A DNA stretch of 64,000 nt. Origin: Thermodesulfovibrio sp. GTDB lineage: Bacteria; Nitrospirota; Thermodesulfovibrionia; Thermodesulfovibrionales; Thermodesulfovibrionaceae. A program made the position numbers and the translations under genes. The notes beneath the pieces are model-generated. The model saw nothing but the letters and a program-made list of their open reading frames with translations. It did not search any database and was not told where the DNA came from. This document shows, piece after piece, positions 51,159 through 59,474 of this stretch. The DNA lies in contig DYFF01000001.1 of NCBI GenBank assembly GCA_020725335.1, positions 18,602-82,601 of the forward strand. Reading direction: 5' to 3'. The stretch's first letter is position 1; each line of letters begins with the position of its first letter.

Positions 51159-51565
51159 TAAAGGTAAAATCAGAACGCTTTGGAGAATTACATATTGATG
51201 AAAGCGAAATAATTCACTTTCCTTTTGGCATCCCGGGTGTTCCTTTTAATAGATTTATTATTAAAGATCTCATTGAGCCTGTAAAATGGCTTATAGCAGT
51301 TGATGATACCGATGTTGCCATGCTAATAATTTCGCCTTTCATATATTTTCCTACTTATGGTTTTGAGCTTAGTAATGATATTGTCTCTGCTTTAGAGGCA
51401 AAAACCGAAGAAGAACTCGAAATATATGTATCTTTACTTAAGTATAATGATGGTGTAGCTGCAAATCTTAAATCACCCTTTGTAATTAATAAAAATAAAA
51501 AAATTGGTGTGCAAATACTTCTTGAAGACGAACGTTATAGTTTCAAGGAGCCTATAAAGAAATGA
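51155..51565 (+). CDS. fliW: Flagellar assembly factor FliW
   Basis: The 136-residue protein has IIHFPFGIPGVPFNRFIIKD and the family-typical ending RYSFKEPI. FliW binds CsrA and relieves repression until flagellin accumulates and takes FliW away. The ATG overlaps the csrA TGA, so the pair is made in fixed proportion. Confidence 0.95.
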   Translation: MIKVKSERFGELHIDESEIIHFPFGIPGVPFNRFIIKDLIEPVKWLIAVDDTDVAMLIISPFIYFPTYGFELSNDIVSALEAKTEEELEIYVSLLKYNDGVAANLKSPFVINKNKKIGVQILLEDERYSFKEPIKK

Positions 51566-51636
51566 AAATACGGAAAGCAATAAAGTATCGAGCTGTTGTA
51601 ATAATTTTTAGTAGAGGAGATTAATAATTTAGAGCC

Positions 51637-52479
51637 ATGGATAAGAAGGATAAAATAGAAGAAATTTTTTCAAAAACGATTGACATATCTCCTCATTCGC
51701 AGGTAGTTATTAAAGTTATAAATTTATTAAGAAATGAATATGTTTCAATTGATGAGATAGATGAGTGTTTATCTCGAGATAAAGGTTTTACCGCACGATT
51801 TTTAAAAATAGCGAATTCTCCTTATTATGGAATGAGAAAAAAAATAAAGACAGTAAAAGATGCATTGATTTTAATTGGGCTTGATACTGCTAAAGCTTTA
51901 ATCTTAGCAACTTCTACAAGATATTTGTATAAACAGTTTGGAAGTTTTGAACAAAAGCTTTGGGAACATAGTTTAGGAGTAGGTATATGTTCAAGTTTGC
52001 TATCTGTTACTACGGGTTTTGTTACACCAGAATTAGGATTAGCATGTGGTATTCTTCATGATATAGGTAAAATTTTTATTTACAATGCTAAAAGCGAGAT
52101 TTATCCAAAAATTTATGAAGAAATATTAAACTCAGAAAAATCCTCAGTAGAATTAGAAGATAAAATCTTAGGTTGTAATCATACCGAAGTTGGAGCTTTT
52201 GTTGCAGAAAAATGGAATTATTCAGACGAAATAAAAAATGCAATTCAATATCATCATACTTATCCTTATCCTAATCCAGAAGAAAGGCTCTACAGAGACA
52301 TTTGTAATATTATAAGAGTCTCTAATCAAATATGTTGGGAGCTGGGCATTGGATTTAGAAGGAATATTCCTTCAAGTATAGATTCCGAAGATATAAACCT
52401 CGATGAGAATTCCCTAAATAATTTGAAAAAACTATTTTTAAATCAATTTAAGGAACAGAAGAATTTTTTATTTGAATAA
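51637..52479 (+). CDS. HDOD-domain protein, second copy
   Basis: The 280-residue protein is a close paralogue of the HDOD gene at 40.9 kb. The two share TRYLYKQFGSFEQKLWEHSL-like and YHHTYPYPN-like strings throughout, and both have the HD-like motif (GILHDIGKIFIY here). It lies behind csrA-fliW, separated by 71 bases with a GGAGAT site but no obvious terminator. Its role in motility is inferred from placement. Confidence 0.88.
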   Translation: MDKKDKIEEIFSKTIDISPHSQVVIKVINLLRNEYVSIDEIDECLSRDKGFTARFLKIANSPYYGMRKKIKTVKDALILIGLDTAKALILATSTRYLYKQFGSFEQKLWEHSLGVGICSSLLSVTTGFVTPELGLACGILHDIGKIFIYNAKSEIYPKIYEEILNSEKSSVELEDKILGCNHTEVGAFVAEKWNYSDEIKNAIQYHHTYPYPNPEERLYRDICNIIRVSNQICWELGIGFRRNIPSSIDSEDINLDENSLNNLKKLFLNQFKEQKNFLFE

Positions 52480-52523
52480 CTTATAAAATTTTTATAAATC
52501 ATTCATTTAGTAGAGATTAAATC

Positions 52524-54107
52524 CTAATAATTTTTTTGTAAGTGTTTTTCAATAGTGCCATCATATCCGTAAATGTCTTCAAAAAAATAAAGATTAGAAT
52601 CTCTAACAACAGTTGTAAAATAGAGAATATATACGGGCATTGGATTTTTTAGGTTAAGGTAAAATGTTTTCTCTCCTTCTAAAGCTTCCTTTATCTTACT
52701 ATCATCCCAGTTCTTTGTGTTGTTATTTTCAATCAATATTAAAGCCAGAGGCAAGGCTTTTTCTACCCTTATACATCCTGAACTAAAAGCTCTTTTATTT
52801 CGTGTAAAAAGTTTTTTATCAGGGGTATCGTGTAGATATACATCAAAATTATTTGGCATGTGAAACTTTATCTGACCTAAGGCATTACTCTTCCCTGCCT
52901 TTTGGACTAATCTGAAATTAAAGTTTTTTTCATGTATGTTACTCCAGTCAATAAGAGATGAATTAATCTCTTTGCCATCTAAGTAAACTTTTATATTCTC
53001 TTTTGTCAGATAATCAGGATTTTTATTTATTCTTGGCAGTATATCTTTCACAGCTATTTTATGTGGTATATACCAATCAGGATTTATAATTATCTTGGTT
53101 ATTTTGCTAAAAAGTAAAGGCGTGGGTCTAAAGTCATCCTTATAGTTTTTGCCTACTATTATACGACTCTGTAAAAGGATGTGACTTTTATCATAAAGAT
53201 TAAGCTCAAAGGATGGGATATTTATCCATAAAAATTTTTCACCTAAACTTTCAGGAAGCCATCGGTATTTCTCAAGATTTAACTTTATTTTTAATATTCT
53301 TTCCTTGGGTGATATATTCAAGGCTTGCATTGTATTTTTTCCTATAACACCATCTGCTTCTATGTTATGCAATTGCTGAAATTTTATTATTGCTTGCTTT
53401 AATTTTTCATCAAAAAATGTAGACTCTGAATAACTATCAAGATATCCAAGAAGATATAGCCTCTTTCTTATTAATGCTATAGATTGATGTGATTCCCCTT
53501 GCTTTATCTTTCCTTTTATTTCTATTCTATTCCATTTTTCTTTGTCCAATAAGACATAATACTTTAATAAATGTTCCCTTAAAAGTCTATAATTTTCATA
53601 TTTTGGAGAAAGCTTGTCAAAGAGTGCTGATAAATTATCATTTTTGATCAATTCTGCAAGAGTCTGTATTACCTTGTCTTCTTTTTTAGGGAAATCCCAT
53701 TTTTCAAAAACCTTAACAGGATTTATAGACCCATAATAAGAATGGTATGCAAGTTTGATTAGAGTATTTGTAAGTTTTAATTCATTGTCAAGGATTGACC
53801 TTGAAAGATCGATTCTGTAATAAGAAGGTTCCAGTCCTTCAAACTTTGATTTTGCAATTAGTCCCTTAAATTCATTTATTCTTTTTTCGTTCCATATTGG
53901 CTGAAAGTCTATAAGCCTATATAAAGCTTTAATTTTTTCACAAGAAAAGACTGCAGAACTACATTTTTTAAGAGAATACTCTATTGATTTAGAGGCAAAA
54001 GTTTTATTTGAAAAGATAGCTAAAAATAAAAATTGAAAGACAATAAGAAGTATCAGAAATAATTTATTATTCATGTGACATTGTTTAATATTTAATCTTT
54101 TGTTCAT
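52524..54107 (-). CDS. L,D-transpeptidase (YcbB/LdtD-type)
   Basis: The 527-residue protein has an N-terminal signal or anchor helix (about residues 14-38) and a long helical region. A peptidoglycan-binding domain follows (about 205-265; IEADGVIGKNTMQALNI), then a YkuD catalytic domain. The active site is HDTPDK ... SSGCIRVEKALPLA with the nucleophilic Cys. It makes 3-3 cross-links in peptidoglycan. I kept the first ATG, preceded by AAAGGGAAG; a second ATG 11 codons later has no ribosome site. It is the last clearly healthy gene before the decaying stretch. Confidence 0.92.
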   Translation of the reverse strand: MNKRLNIKQCHMNNKLFLILLIVFQFLFLAIFSNKTFASKSIEYSLKKCSSAVFSCEKIKALYRLIDFQPIWNEKRINEFKGLIAKSKFEGLEPSYYRIDLSRSILDNELKLTNTLIKLAYHSYYGSINPVKVFEKWDFPKKEDKVIQTLAELIKNDNLSALFDKLSPKYENYRLLREHLLKYYVLLDKEKWNRIEIKGKIKQGESHQSIALIRKRLYLLGYLDSYSESTFFDEKLKQAIIKFQQLHNIEADGVIGKNTMQALNISPKERILKIKLNLEKYRWLPESLGEKFLWINIPSFELNLYDKSHILLQSRIIVGKNYKDDFRPTPLLFSKITKIIINPDWYIPHKIAVKDILPRINKNPDYLTKENIKVYLDGKEINSSLIDWSNIHEKNFNFRLVQKAGKSNALGQIKFHMPNNFDVYLHDTPDKKLFTRNKRAFSSGCIRVEKALPLALILIENNNTKNWDDSKIKEALEGEKTFYLNLKNPMPVYILYFTTVVRDSNLYFFEDIYGYDGTIEKHLQKNY

Positions 54108-54311
54108 CTTCCCTTTATTTACTTATTATAAAATAAGCCAACTTTTGTAGATGAATTAATGTTGAAGATAATATAAAGAGAAACCCTTCTCATTCATATA
54201 TTGAATGATTAACTCAAGCATTTAAATCAATTTTATCCCCTTTAGTTAGGGATTAATCAGAAAATTGTGTAAAAATTTATACTAAAACTCAAAAAGCTAA
54301 GGAGGTAATCA

Positions 54312-54660
54312 ATGGCAAGGGGAAGGAAGCTTAATCCAGAAAGGAAATTCAAAGACTTTGTTGGCTCTATGGAGAAATTTCTACATAGGGCATAATCCCT
54401 AACTCTTAAGATTCTTATGGAGGGTATTCTGAATTACCTTATGCAGAAGGAAAGAGAATTTTTATCTACAGAGGAATCCTAAAAAGTATGCAAATGGTAC
54501 TTACAAAAGAACCCTCACAGCCCACTTTGGGCACCTCCATCAAAGGATTCCCCGTGTGAGGATATCCAATACCTTCAGACTGACCCACCTATCTCAAAGA
54601 TGGAAACGCTTCAATAAGGAATATGAGGAGTGTTTGCTTGTCTGTCTTGTAAATGGATAA
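54312..54660 (+). pseudogene. IS256-type (mutator) transposase remnant, N-terminal part
   Basis: After a good ribosome site (AAGGAGG) the frame from ATG 54312 reads 27 codons to a TAA. The same frame continues to a second stop (LKILMEGILNYLMQKEREFL). A shifted frame from 54487 then reads ANGTYKRTLTAHFGHLHQRI and PRVRISNTF. This resembles the NG-x-RxRxLxTrFG-xLxLrVPR region of IS256 transposases. Two in-frame stops, at least one frameshift and loss of the catalytic C-terminal two-thirds mark it as dead. No terminal inverted repeats were recognised. Confidence 0.75.
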
Positions 54661-54952
54661 GATTGAATCTTAAAGATAAAAATGCCAACTGTTCCCAATA
54701 AGGTAGTAATAATTCCGGCAAAAATAGCCCATCCTCTCGGCATATTTATTTTTAAAAAATTTAATATTTTTTTGATCAACGAAAAAAGAATTGTAACTAT
54801 CAGTAAAAATCCTGCTGAAAAAAGAATATTTTTTTCAATTTCTTTTGATAAAAATTCATACTCCTCGTCTATAGCTTGTGCATCCCATCCAAATAAAACT
54901 ATAACAATAACTAAAAAATTTTCCCTCTTATATTAATCTTAAACTTTTTCAT
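54594..54952 (-). pseudogene. Small membrane-protein gene, frameshifted and cut by the transposase remnant
   Basis: From ATG 54952 the frame reads MKKFKINIRGKIF and stops at a TAG. One extra T in the run of six T there would join it to LVIVIVLFGWDAQAIDEEYE, completing a signal peptide. The protein then has two more hydrophobic stretches (NILFSAGFLLIVTILFSLI, RGWAIFAGIITTLLGTVGIF). Its last 15-20 codons lie inside the opposite-strand transposase remnant, so the original 3' end was probably replaced by the insertion. No family recognised. The indel may also be a sequence error in a homopolymer. Confidence 0.5.
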
Positions 54953-55040
54953 TTTTTAATTTAATTGTTTTCTACTTTTAATTTGAAGAATCCTGCAATC
55001 CTTATGTCAAGAGCGACACAATGATAAGTTTGAAAACAAT

Positions 55041-55616
55041 TTAAGCATGCCAGAGAGTATATAATAGCAAACTATATTTATAACCCTTTAATCTACAATA
55101 CAAAAATCTTTTACAGCTTTCGCAGAGATAAGAGTCTCTTGCATCAAGCGGATATGAGCATTGCATTACACATTTTTCACTATGACAAAATTCTTCTAAA
55201 TTAAAAAGATGTGCAATTTCATGGATAGCCACTTTTTTTAGTCTTGTAAGTAACATTCTTTCATTTTCTTCAAGAAGGTAAGATTTCTGATTTAATCTTT
55301 TATTAGAAATTATAGAAATTCCCGCACTTGAGCAAGCTGAACCAAAGACATAATCTGAATCCCGAGTATAAAGATCAACATCCACAATAAGTAACCATTT
55401 TTCATGCTCTCGCTCTTTGATTTTCCTTACTTCTTGTATAATATTTTCTGCTAAATACTGATTTCTTCTGCTATTGTAGGCATATTTTAAATCCTGTTCA
55501 AAGAAAATTACTTCTATTTCTAAACCATAAACCTTTTTAACATGTTCTTTAATCTCTAATAATATCATATCATCAATTTTGCACATAAGAGCTATAACTA
55601 TTTTCTGTTTTTTCAT
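55041..55616 (-). CDS. Archaemetzincin-like metalloprotease with altered zinc site
   Basis: The 191-residue protein has the archaemetzincin layout: an N-terminal alpha/beta part, VFGSACSSAGISIISNKRL, then HEIAH (132-136), followed by a second zinc site with Cys144, Cys149, Cys165 and Cys168 and the Met151 turn. In characterised members the motif is HExxHxxGxxHC. Here the Gly is Asn139, one residue is inserted, and the third His is missing (LEEFC). The cysteine cluster is intact. Family membership looks sound, but catalytic activity is uncertain. The gene seems otherwise whole in a decaying neighbourhood. Confidence 0.8.
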   Translation of the reverse strand: MKKQKIVIALMCKIDDMILLEIKEHVKKVYGLEIEVIFFEQDLKYAYNSRRNQYLAENIIQEVRKIKEREHEKWLLIVDVDLYTRDSDYVFGSACSSAGISIISNKRLNQKSYLLEENERMLLTRLKKVAIHEIAHLFNLEEFCHSEKCVMQCSYPLDARDSYLCESCKRFLYCRLKGYKYSLLLYTLWHA

Positions 55617-55667
55617 AATTTTTAGGATAAGGGATTTAGTTAAAAAGGAACAATATACTATAACCTT

Positions 55668-55723
55668 TTCTGTTTATGATAAATTCAAGATATTTATTAT
55701 GAAAGAAAGCATCATAAACAGAA
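55668..55723. repeat. 13-bp perfect inverted repeat
   Basis: TTCTGTTTATGAT (55668-55680) and ATCATAAACAGAA (55711-55723) are exact reverse complements with 30 bases between. It lies upstream of the archaemetzincin gene on that gene's 5' side. It could be an operator pair, a leader hairpin or the ends of a lost element. No gene lies inside. Confidence 0.5.
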
Positions 55724-55791
55724 TAAGATTTTAAGACTTTGCATTTCTGCCAAATATATTTTATTATTTTTGTCAGCGATTTTTTATAAAT

Positions 55792-56001
55792 TTACTCCTT
55801 AACGGGCAATACATGTATGGCTTTAATGACAAGTTTCACCTTATCGCCTGGTTTTAGATCAAGATCTTCACAGGATTCTGTTGTAAGCACAGATGCCATC
55901 TCAGCAGGTGTTGTTATCTCATATTTTACTAAACTCATTACATCACCTTTTTTAACTGATTTAACTTTTGCCAATATAGTGTTTCTTGCTCCATACTTCA
56001 T
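55792..56001 (-). CDS. Mop/TOBE-domain molybdate-binding protein
   Basis: I start at ATG 56001, preceded by GGAGG, rather than an upstream in-frame start. The 69-residue protein is one Mop/TOBE domain: ARNTILAKVKSVKKGDVMSL, then TTPAEMASVLTTESCEDLDL, and LKPGDKVKLVIKAIHVLPV. Such molbindins store molybdate or tungstate in the cytoplasm. No mod transport genes are nearby. It looks intact. Confidence 0.88.
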   Translation of the reverse strand: MKYGARNTILAKVKSVKKGDVMSLVKYEITTPAEMASVLTTESCEDLDLKPGDKVKLVIKAIHVLPVKE

Positions 56002-56227
56002 AAAATTATCCTCCAAATAAAAATTTTTAAAAAACTTTAACATAATTAAACTTATAAATACCAATTGATTTTTTAAATATAAAATTTAGTCCTTCTATAG
56101 GGATTGTAACATTTCCTCTCTACTATAATTATTTTCTCAAAACTTTAGTTCATAATTCATAAAACTTGCATTTTTCATATAATATGCAAATCTAAAATAA
56201 AAATTTTTGATAAACTATATTGTAGCT

Positions 56228-56791
56228 ATGAATTTTATGGAAACATTGTTAAGTATTTTCATTGGTATCGGACTAAGTGCAGCCTGTGGTTTTAGAGTTT
56301 TTATTCCGCTTCTGATTATGAGCATCGCTTCATTAAACGGCTATCTTGAACTTTCTCCAGAATTTGCATGGATTGGAACTTATTATGCTCTTATAGCATT
56401 ATTAGTTGCAACAATTTGCGAGATTTTAGCATATCATATTCCCTGGCTTGATAATTTATTAGATACCATTTCAACTCCAACAGCAATTATTGCAGGAACT
56501 ATAGTTACTGCCTCCGTCATCCAAGATATCTCACCATTTTTAAAATGGGCTTTGGCAATAATTGCAGGTGGTACAGTAGCAGGTACTATTCAGGTGGGAA
56601 CTGTTGCTCTAAGGGGAAAATCAAGTATAACCACTGGTGGAACTCTAAATCCTTTAATTTCAATAGGCGAGTTAATAAGTTCAACGATAATATCCATTAT
56701 TTCTGTTATTGTGCCACTCCTTGCCATTATCATAGTCGGCATCTTTATAACTATTTTCTTATTTCGCTTTTTCTACAAGCGAAGACAATAG
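56228..56791 (+). CDS. DUF4126-type membrane protein
   Basis: The 187-residue hydrophobic protein has about five helices and the family features GIGLSAACGFRVFIPLLIMS near the N-terminus and TVALRGKSSITTGGTLNPLI in the middle, as in DUF4126. The function is unknown. I took the ATG at 56228; a TTG 7 codons upstream is in frame and neither has a clear ribosome site. The C-terminus ends in a basic tail (YKRRQ). Confidence 0.75.
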   Translation: MNFMETLLSIFIGIGLSAACGFRVFIPLLIMSIASLNGYLELSPEFAWIGTYYALIALLVATICEILAYHIPWLDNLLDTISTPTAIIAGTIVTASVIQDISPFLKWALAIIAGGTVAGTIQVGTVALRGKSSITTGGTLNPLISIGELISSTIISIISVIVPLLAIIIVGIFITIFLFRFFYKRRQ

Positions 56792-56875
56792 AGTAGTAAA
56801 TTGTCAACTTTATAAATCAAGTTATTTCCTCAATAACAGACTATTTGCTTAAAGGTTTTTGGCTGAAGAGTTCTT

Positions 56876-56992
56876 TTAGTGCTTTTTTATTTTCTTTGAT
56901 AGCCAACAGATAGTTGAAACAGTTGATTTTGTCATTCTTAAAACTATAGAGATTACACCTGCTACAAAGAGAAGTTTTAATGCAAACTTCAT
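56876..56992 (-). CDS. Possible 38-residue membrane peptide, coupled to the broken exonuclease gene
   Basis: The ATG overlaps the stop codon of the upstream frame in the ATGA form. The peptide has one hydrophobic segment (KFALKLLFVAGVISIVL) and then a basic tail (SKKIKKH). No ribosome site of its own beyond coupling. It may be a chance frame or a remnant. Confidence 0.3.
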   Translation of the reverse strand: MKFALKLLFVAGVISIVLRMTKSTVSTICWLSKKIKKH

Positions 56993-57924
56993 GATTCTTG
57001 TCCTTCAGTGTTTTCTGTTTTACAAATTTTAAGAAGTATATCAATGGCTGTAGAGACTCTCTCTGAGTTATAGCTTGAAAGAATGCTTAAAATTCGCTCC
57101 TCCTCAATGATCTTAAGTTCTTTTATTCTTTTTATCAAGTCATAGCAGAAGTTTATCTGTTTTTCTGTTGGTGTTTTATCTTTGTAGTAAACATCTATGT
57201 ATTTTTTTATTTTAAGATAAAGATGTGCAAGGGCAATTGTATCCATACTGCAGTATTTTGCAATTTCCCTCTATTTTTCATTGATAAACATATCCTTTAC
57301 AGTCTCTCCCCTGTGTTTCTCTTTAGAAGTCTTTAATCCAAAATGCCTTAAAACAAAGTCAAGACTGAACTTACCCTCAAAACTACCACGTGATAGAAAT
57401 TCACATATATCAATATGAAATTTGGAACTTCTGCTGTCAGATATAACCCACTCAGGAAGTTCTATCCCGTGTATCATCCCCCTTATGAAAAGAAAGCCAA
57501 CATCAAAGTTTCTTCCATTGAATGTCACTATCTGATTTATTCCTTTGCTTTCTATATCTGAAAAGAAGTTTTCAAGAAGTTCCCTCTCTTTGGAAAATAT
57601 ATTGTCCAGTCTGCTTTCTTCAAACTTAATTGGATAGTAGAGAATTTTTAAAGAATTCCCCATGTATAAAGCATTTTCCTCAAAGGGCTCATTTTCTGCT
57701 TCAGTAAGATACCATACCTTAGTCTGCTCTATATCTTTGCTATCTGTGTCAATATAACTAACAGATACTGCTATTACATTGGAAATATAAAAATTTAGAG
57801 AGAGGGAATCAATTATTTCTTCTTCAGTTTTGTTACTCTTCCTATTTCTTAAATAGGCAAAATCATGATAAAGTAAGCTTTTCTCTGAAGCAAAAGTTTC
57901 AATGTCAAAAACAGCAACTTTCAT
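56989..57924 (-). pseudogene. PolB-like 3'-5' exonuclease gene with an in-frame amber codon
   Basis: From ATG 57924 a 217-residue frame reads VAVFDIETFASE (exonuclease motif I, Asp7 and Glu9) and TFNGRNFDVGFLFIRG (motif II), then stops at TAG 57271-57273. The very same frame goes on at once with REIAKYCSMDTIALAHLYLK, the motif III segment with its catalytic Asp, and runs 93 more codons to TGA 56989. The intact protein would be about 311 residues, as in the DNA polymerase B exonuclease-like family. A single base change in one codon explains the stop. No suppressor or pyrrolysine system is visible. Confidence 0.85.
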
Positions 57925-57937
57925 AATTTAAAGATTT

Positions 57938-58338
57938 TTAAGCCGGTATTTTTTGTTTAAGTAGTGTTATTTCCTTTAGAAGTTCAAGATAGTTGTTCTC
58001 AAGTCTTCTGAATTCATCAACATCAATTTTTCTTTCAAGTATTCTCCTTAGCTCTCTTATCTCAGCAAGTATGTTATTTATCTGAAGCTCAATTGATGAA
58101 AATCTCCCCATATTGTAATTAAAATGGTCCTCAAATCTCTTGTTCATGTCAGTTCTCATTTCCTCAAATCGTGAATTCATATCAGCTCGTAATTCCTCAA
58201 TTCTTTTATTCATATCTTCAAATCGCTTATCCATTCCATCAAGCCTTGTTTTTATCACAGCAATATCCCTTTTATTTCCTCAAGCTCAAGAACTATTACG
58301 CTTTTTATTGCTTCAATGACTATCTCTTTTATCTCCAT
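57938..58338 (-). pseudogene. Coiled-coil protein gene with a one-base deletion
   Basis: From ATG 58338 (ribosome site GAGGAG) the frame reads EIKEIVIEAIKSVIVLELEE and stops after 27 codons. One missing base after AAAGGG would join it to AVIKTRLDGMDKRFEDMNKR and onward to TAA/TGA at 57938. The joined product is about 134 residues with heptad repeats (RIEELRADMNSRFEEMRTDM). Without the fix, a GTG at 58258 gives a 106-residue C-terminal fragment. The function of this small coiled-coil type is unknown. It is directly upstream of the broken exonuclease gene. Confidence 0.65.
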
Positions 58339-58442
58339 TTATTACTCCTCGTTAAGCATTTCTTCTGTATTTTATCCTAATCAGCTTCATTTGAAACTAA
58401 AATTTTAAATTAATTTTTAAATTAGTATCTTCATGCCTGATA

Positions 58443-58798
58443 AAGTATTGTCCCTATGGATTGATATTTTATGACAATCTATGGTTTGTCTATACTTACT
58501 GCCGTTTAAGGGAAGACTTCAGAAACTTTGCCTTAGACAGAATCCTTGAGATAGAGGAAATGGGCACAAAGTTTGAAAGGCTAACAGGTTTTTACCTAAG
58601 AGAAAGTCCCTCTGGCATCCTTCTGAAGAAAGAACAGAAAATTCTGATGGAACACTGGAACTCACCTTTACAGTCTCAAACAAAGATGAGATCAAATGGT
58701 GGCTTTATACATGGATACCCCATATTGAGATAATTGAGCCTGAAAGCTTGAAAGAAGAGACGAAAAGGGAAATAAAAGAGGCATTAAAGAAAATCTGA
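58443..58798 (+). pseudogene. WYL-domain regulator remnant (C-terminal half)
   Basis: The frame YGLIFYDNLWFVYTYCRLRE then DFRNFALDRILEIEEMG matches the WYL domain. After a frameshift near 58645 a second frame reads SDGTLELTFTVSNKDEIKWW then LYTWIPHIEIIEPESL, matching the WCX extension, to TGA 58798. The helix-turn-helix N-terminus and start are gone. Such regulators bind DNA and respond to nucleotide-type ligands and often sit by defence genes. Confidence 0.75.
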
Positions 58799-59177
58799 AA
58801 ATGATAATTCTCAAAGACAGAGCCGATGCCATACTTGCATTGTCAATCTTTTTTCTTCCCAAAGTAGTTATTCCATTTTAGCTAAATATACCCTTTTATG
58901 AACAATTCTACTATGTGGGTTTTCATCTTGATTATTGTATTAAACTTTTCAAACTCCTTAGTTTACAACAGCAAAAACATAATAAAAGCCTCAATATCCT
59001 TTACTGTAAGATTAACACTAAGCTTTGCCCTTACAGAGGCATTACTGATAAATAATTCCTATTTGGATATTTATTAAAAGTAGCATTTAGAATTATTAAA
59101 AACATTGCCACAAAGTCCCACAAGATAGCTAAATAAAGATATTTGGGGAGAGATGGTGGAAATTTAAGATAATAGTA
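58799..59177 (+). other. Gene-poor stretch with short unassigned frames
   Basis: This gap holds a 26-codon frame at 58801 (IILKDRADAILALSIFFLPK) and a 59-codon frame at 58898-59077 with one hydrophobic helix (MWVFILIIVLNFSNSLVY). Neither has a convincing ribosome site or family. They look like debris between pseudogenes; I see no RNA gene or repeat. Confidence 0.4.
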
Positions 59178-59474
59178 ATGCCTGCTTATGAGCCAAATGC
59201 CTTTGCCTTCTGGCATGGAAGCAAAAACGCAATAAAGTTACTCACACCATTTAAATTAGCAATAGGTGGAGTAGTTCATCTCATAAAGAAAGCCATCTAC
59301 AAATCATATGAATATGATGCAGATAAAGTAGCAGTAGAGATACTGATACATGCAGGACTAACCCAAAGAAGTGCAATTAGATTTTTTGAGAAATTAATGC
59401 AAATGGAAGGTAGTGAAAAAAGTATTTTTAAGAATATAGTATTTTTTATTAAATTCGTTATAATAATCTCATAA
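59178..59474 (+). pseudogene. M48-type protease fragment without its zinc motif
   Basis: The 98-residue frame begins YEPNAFAF, like the PNAFA stretch before the HExxH helix of HtpX/M48 proteases. It then jumps to KKAIYKSYEYDADKVAVEIL and TQRSAIRFFEKLMQMEG, like the region after the active site that bears the third zinc ligand (Glu in EYDAD). The HExxH segment is absent, so an internal deletion is likely. N-terminal membrane helices are also missing. Confidence 0.6.

Noticed and set aside
54682..54936. Plus-strand open frame of 84 codons
   Set aside because: It is low-complexity and mirrors a better supported minus-strand membrane gene with a signal peptide and helices.
56545..56796. 83-codon plus-strand frame inside the DUF4126 gene
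   Set aside because: It is an alternate frame of a conserved membrane gene and has an unlikely composition rich in Asn, Tyr and Arg.
57271..57273. TAG read as pyrrolysine or suppressed stop
   Set aside because: No pyl genes or suppressor tRNA are visible in the window, and neighbouring genes are broken too, so mutation or base-call error is simpler.
58898..59077. 59-codon membrane peptide gene in the decaying region
   Set aside because: No ribosome site, no family and surrounded by pseudogenes; listed only as part of the gene-poor stretch.
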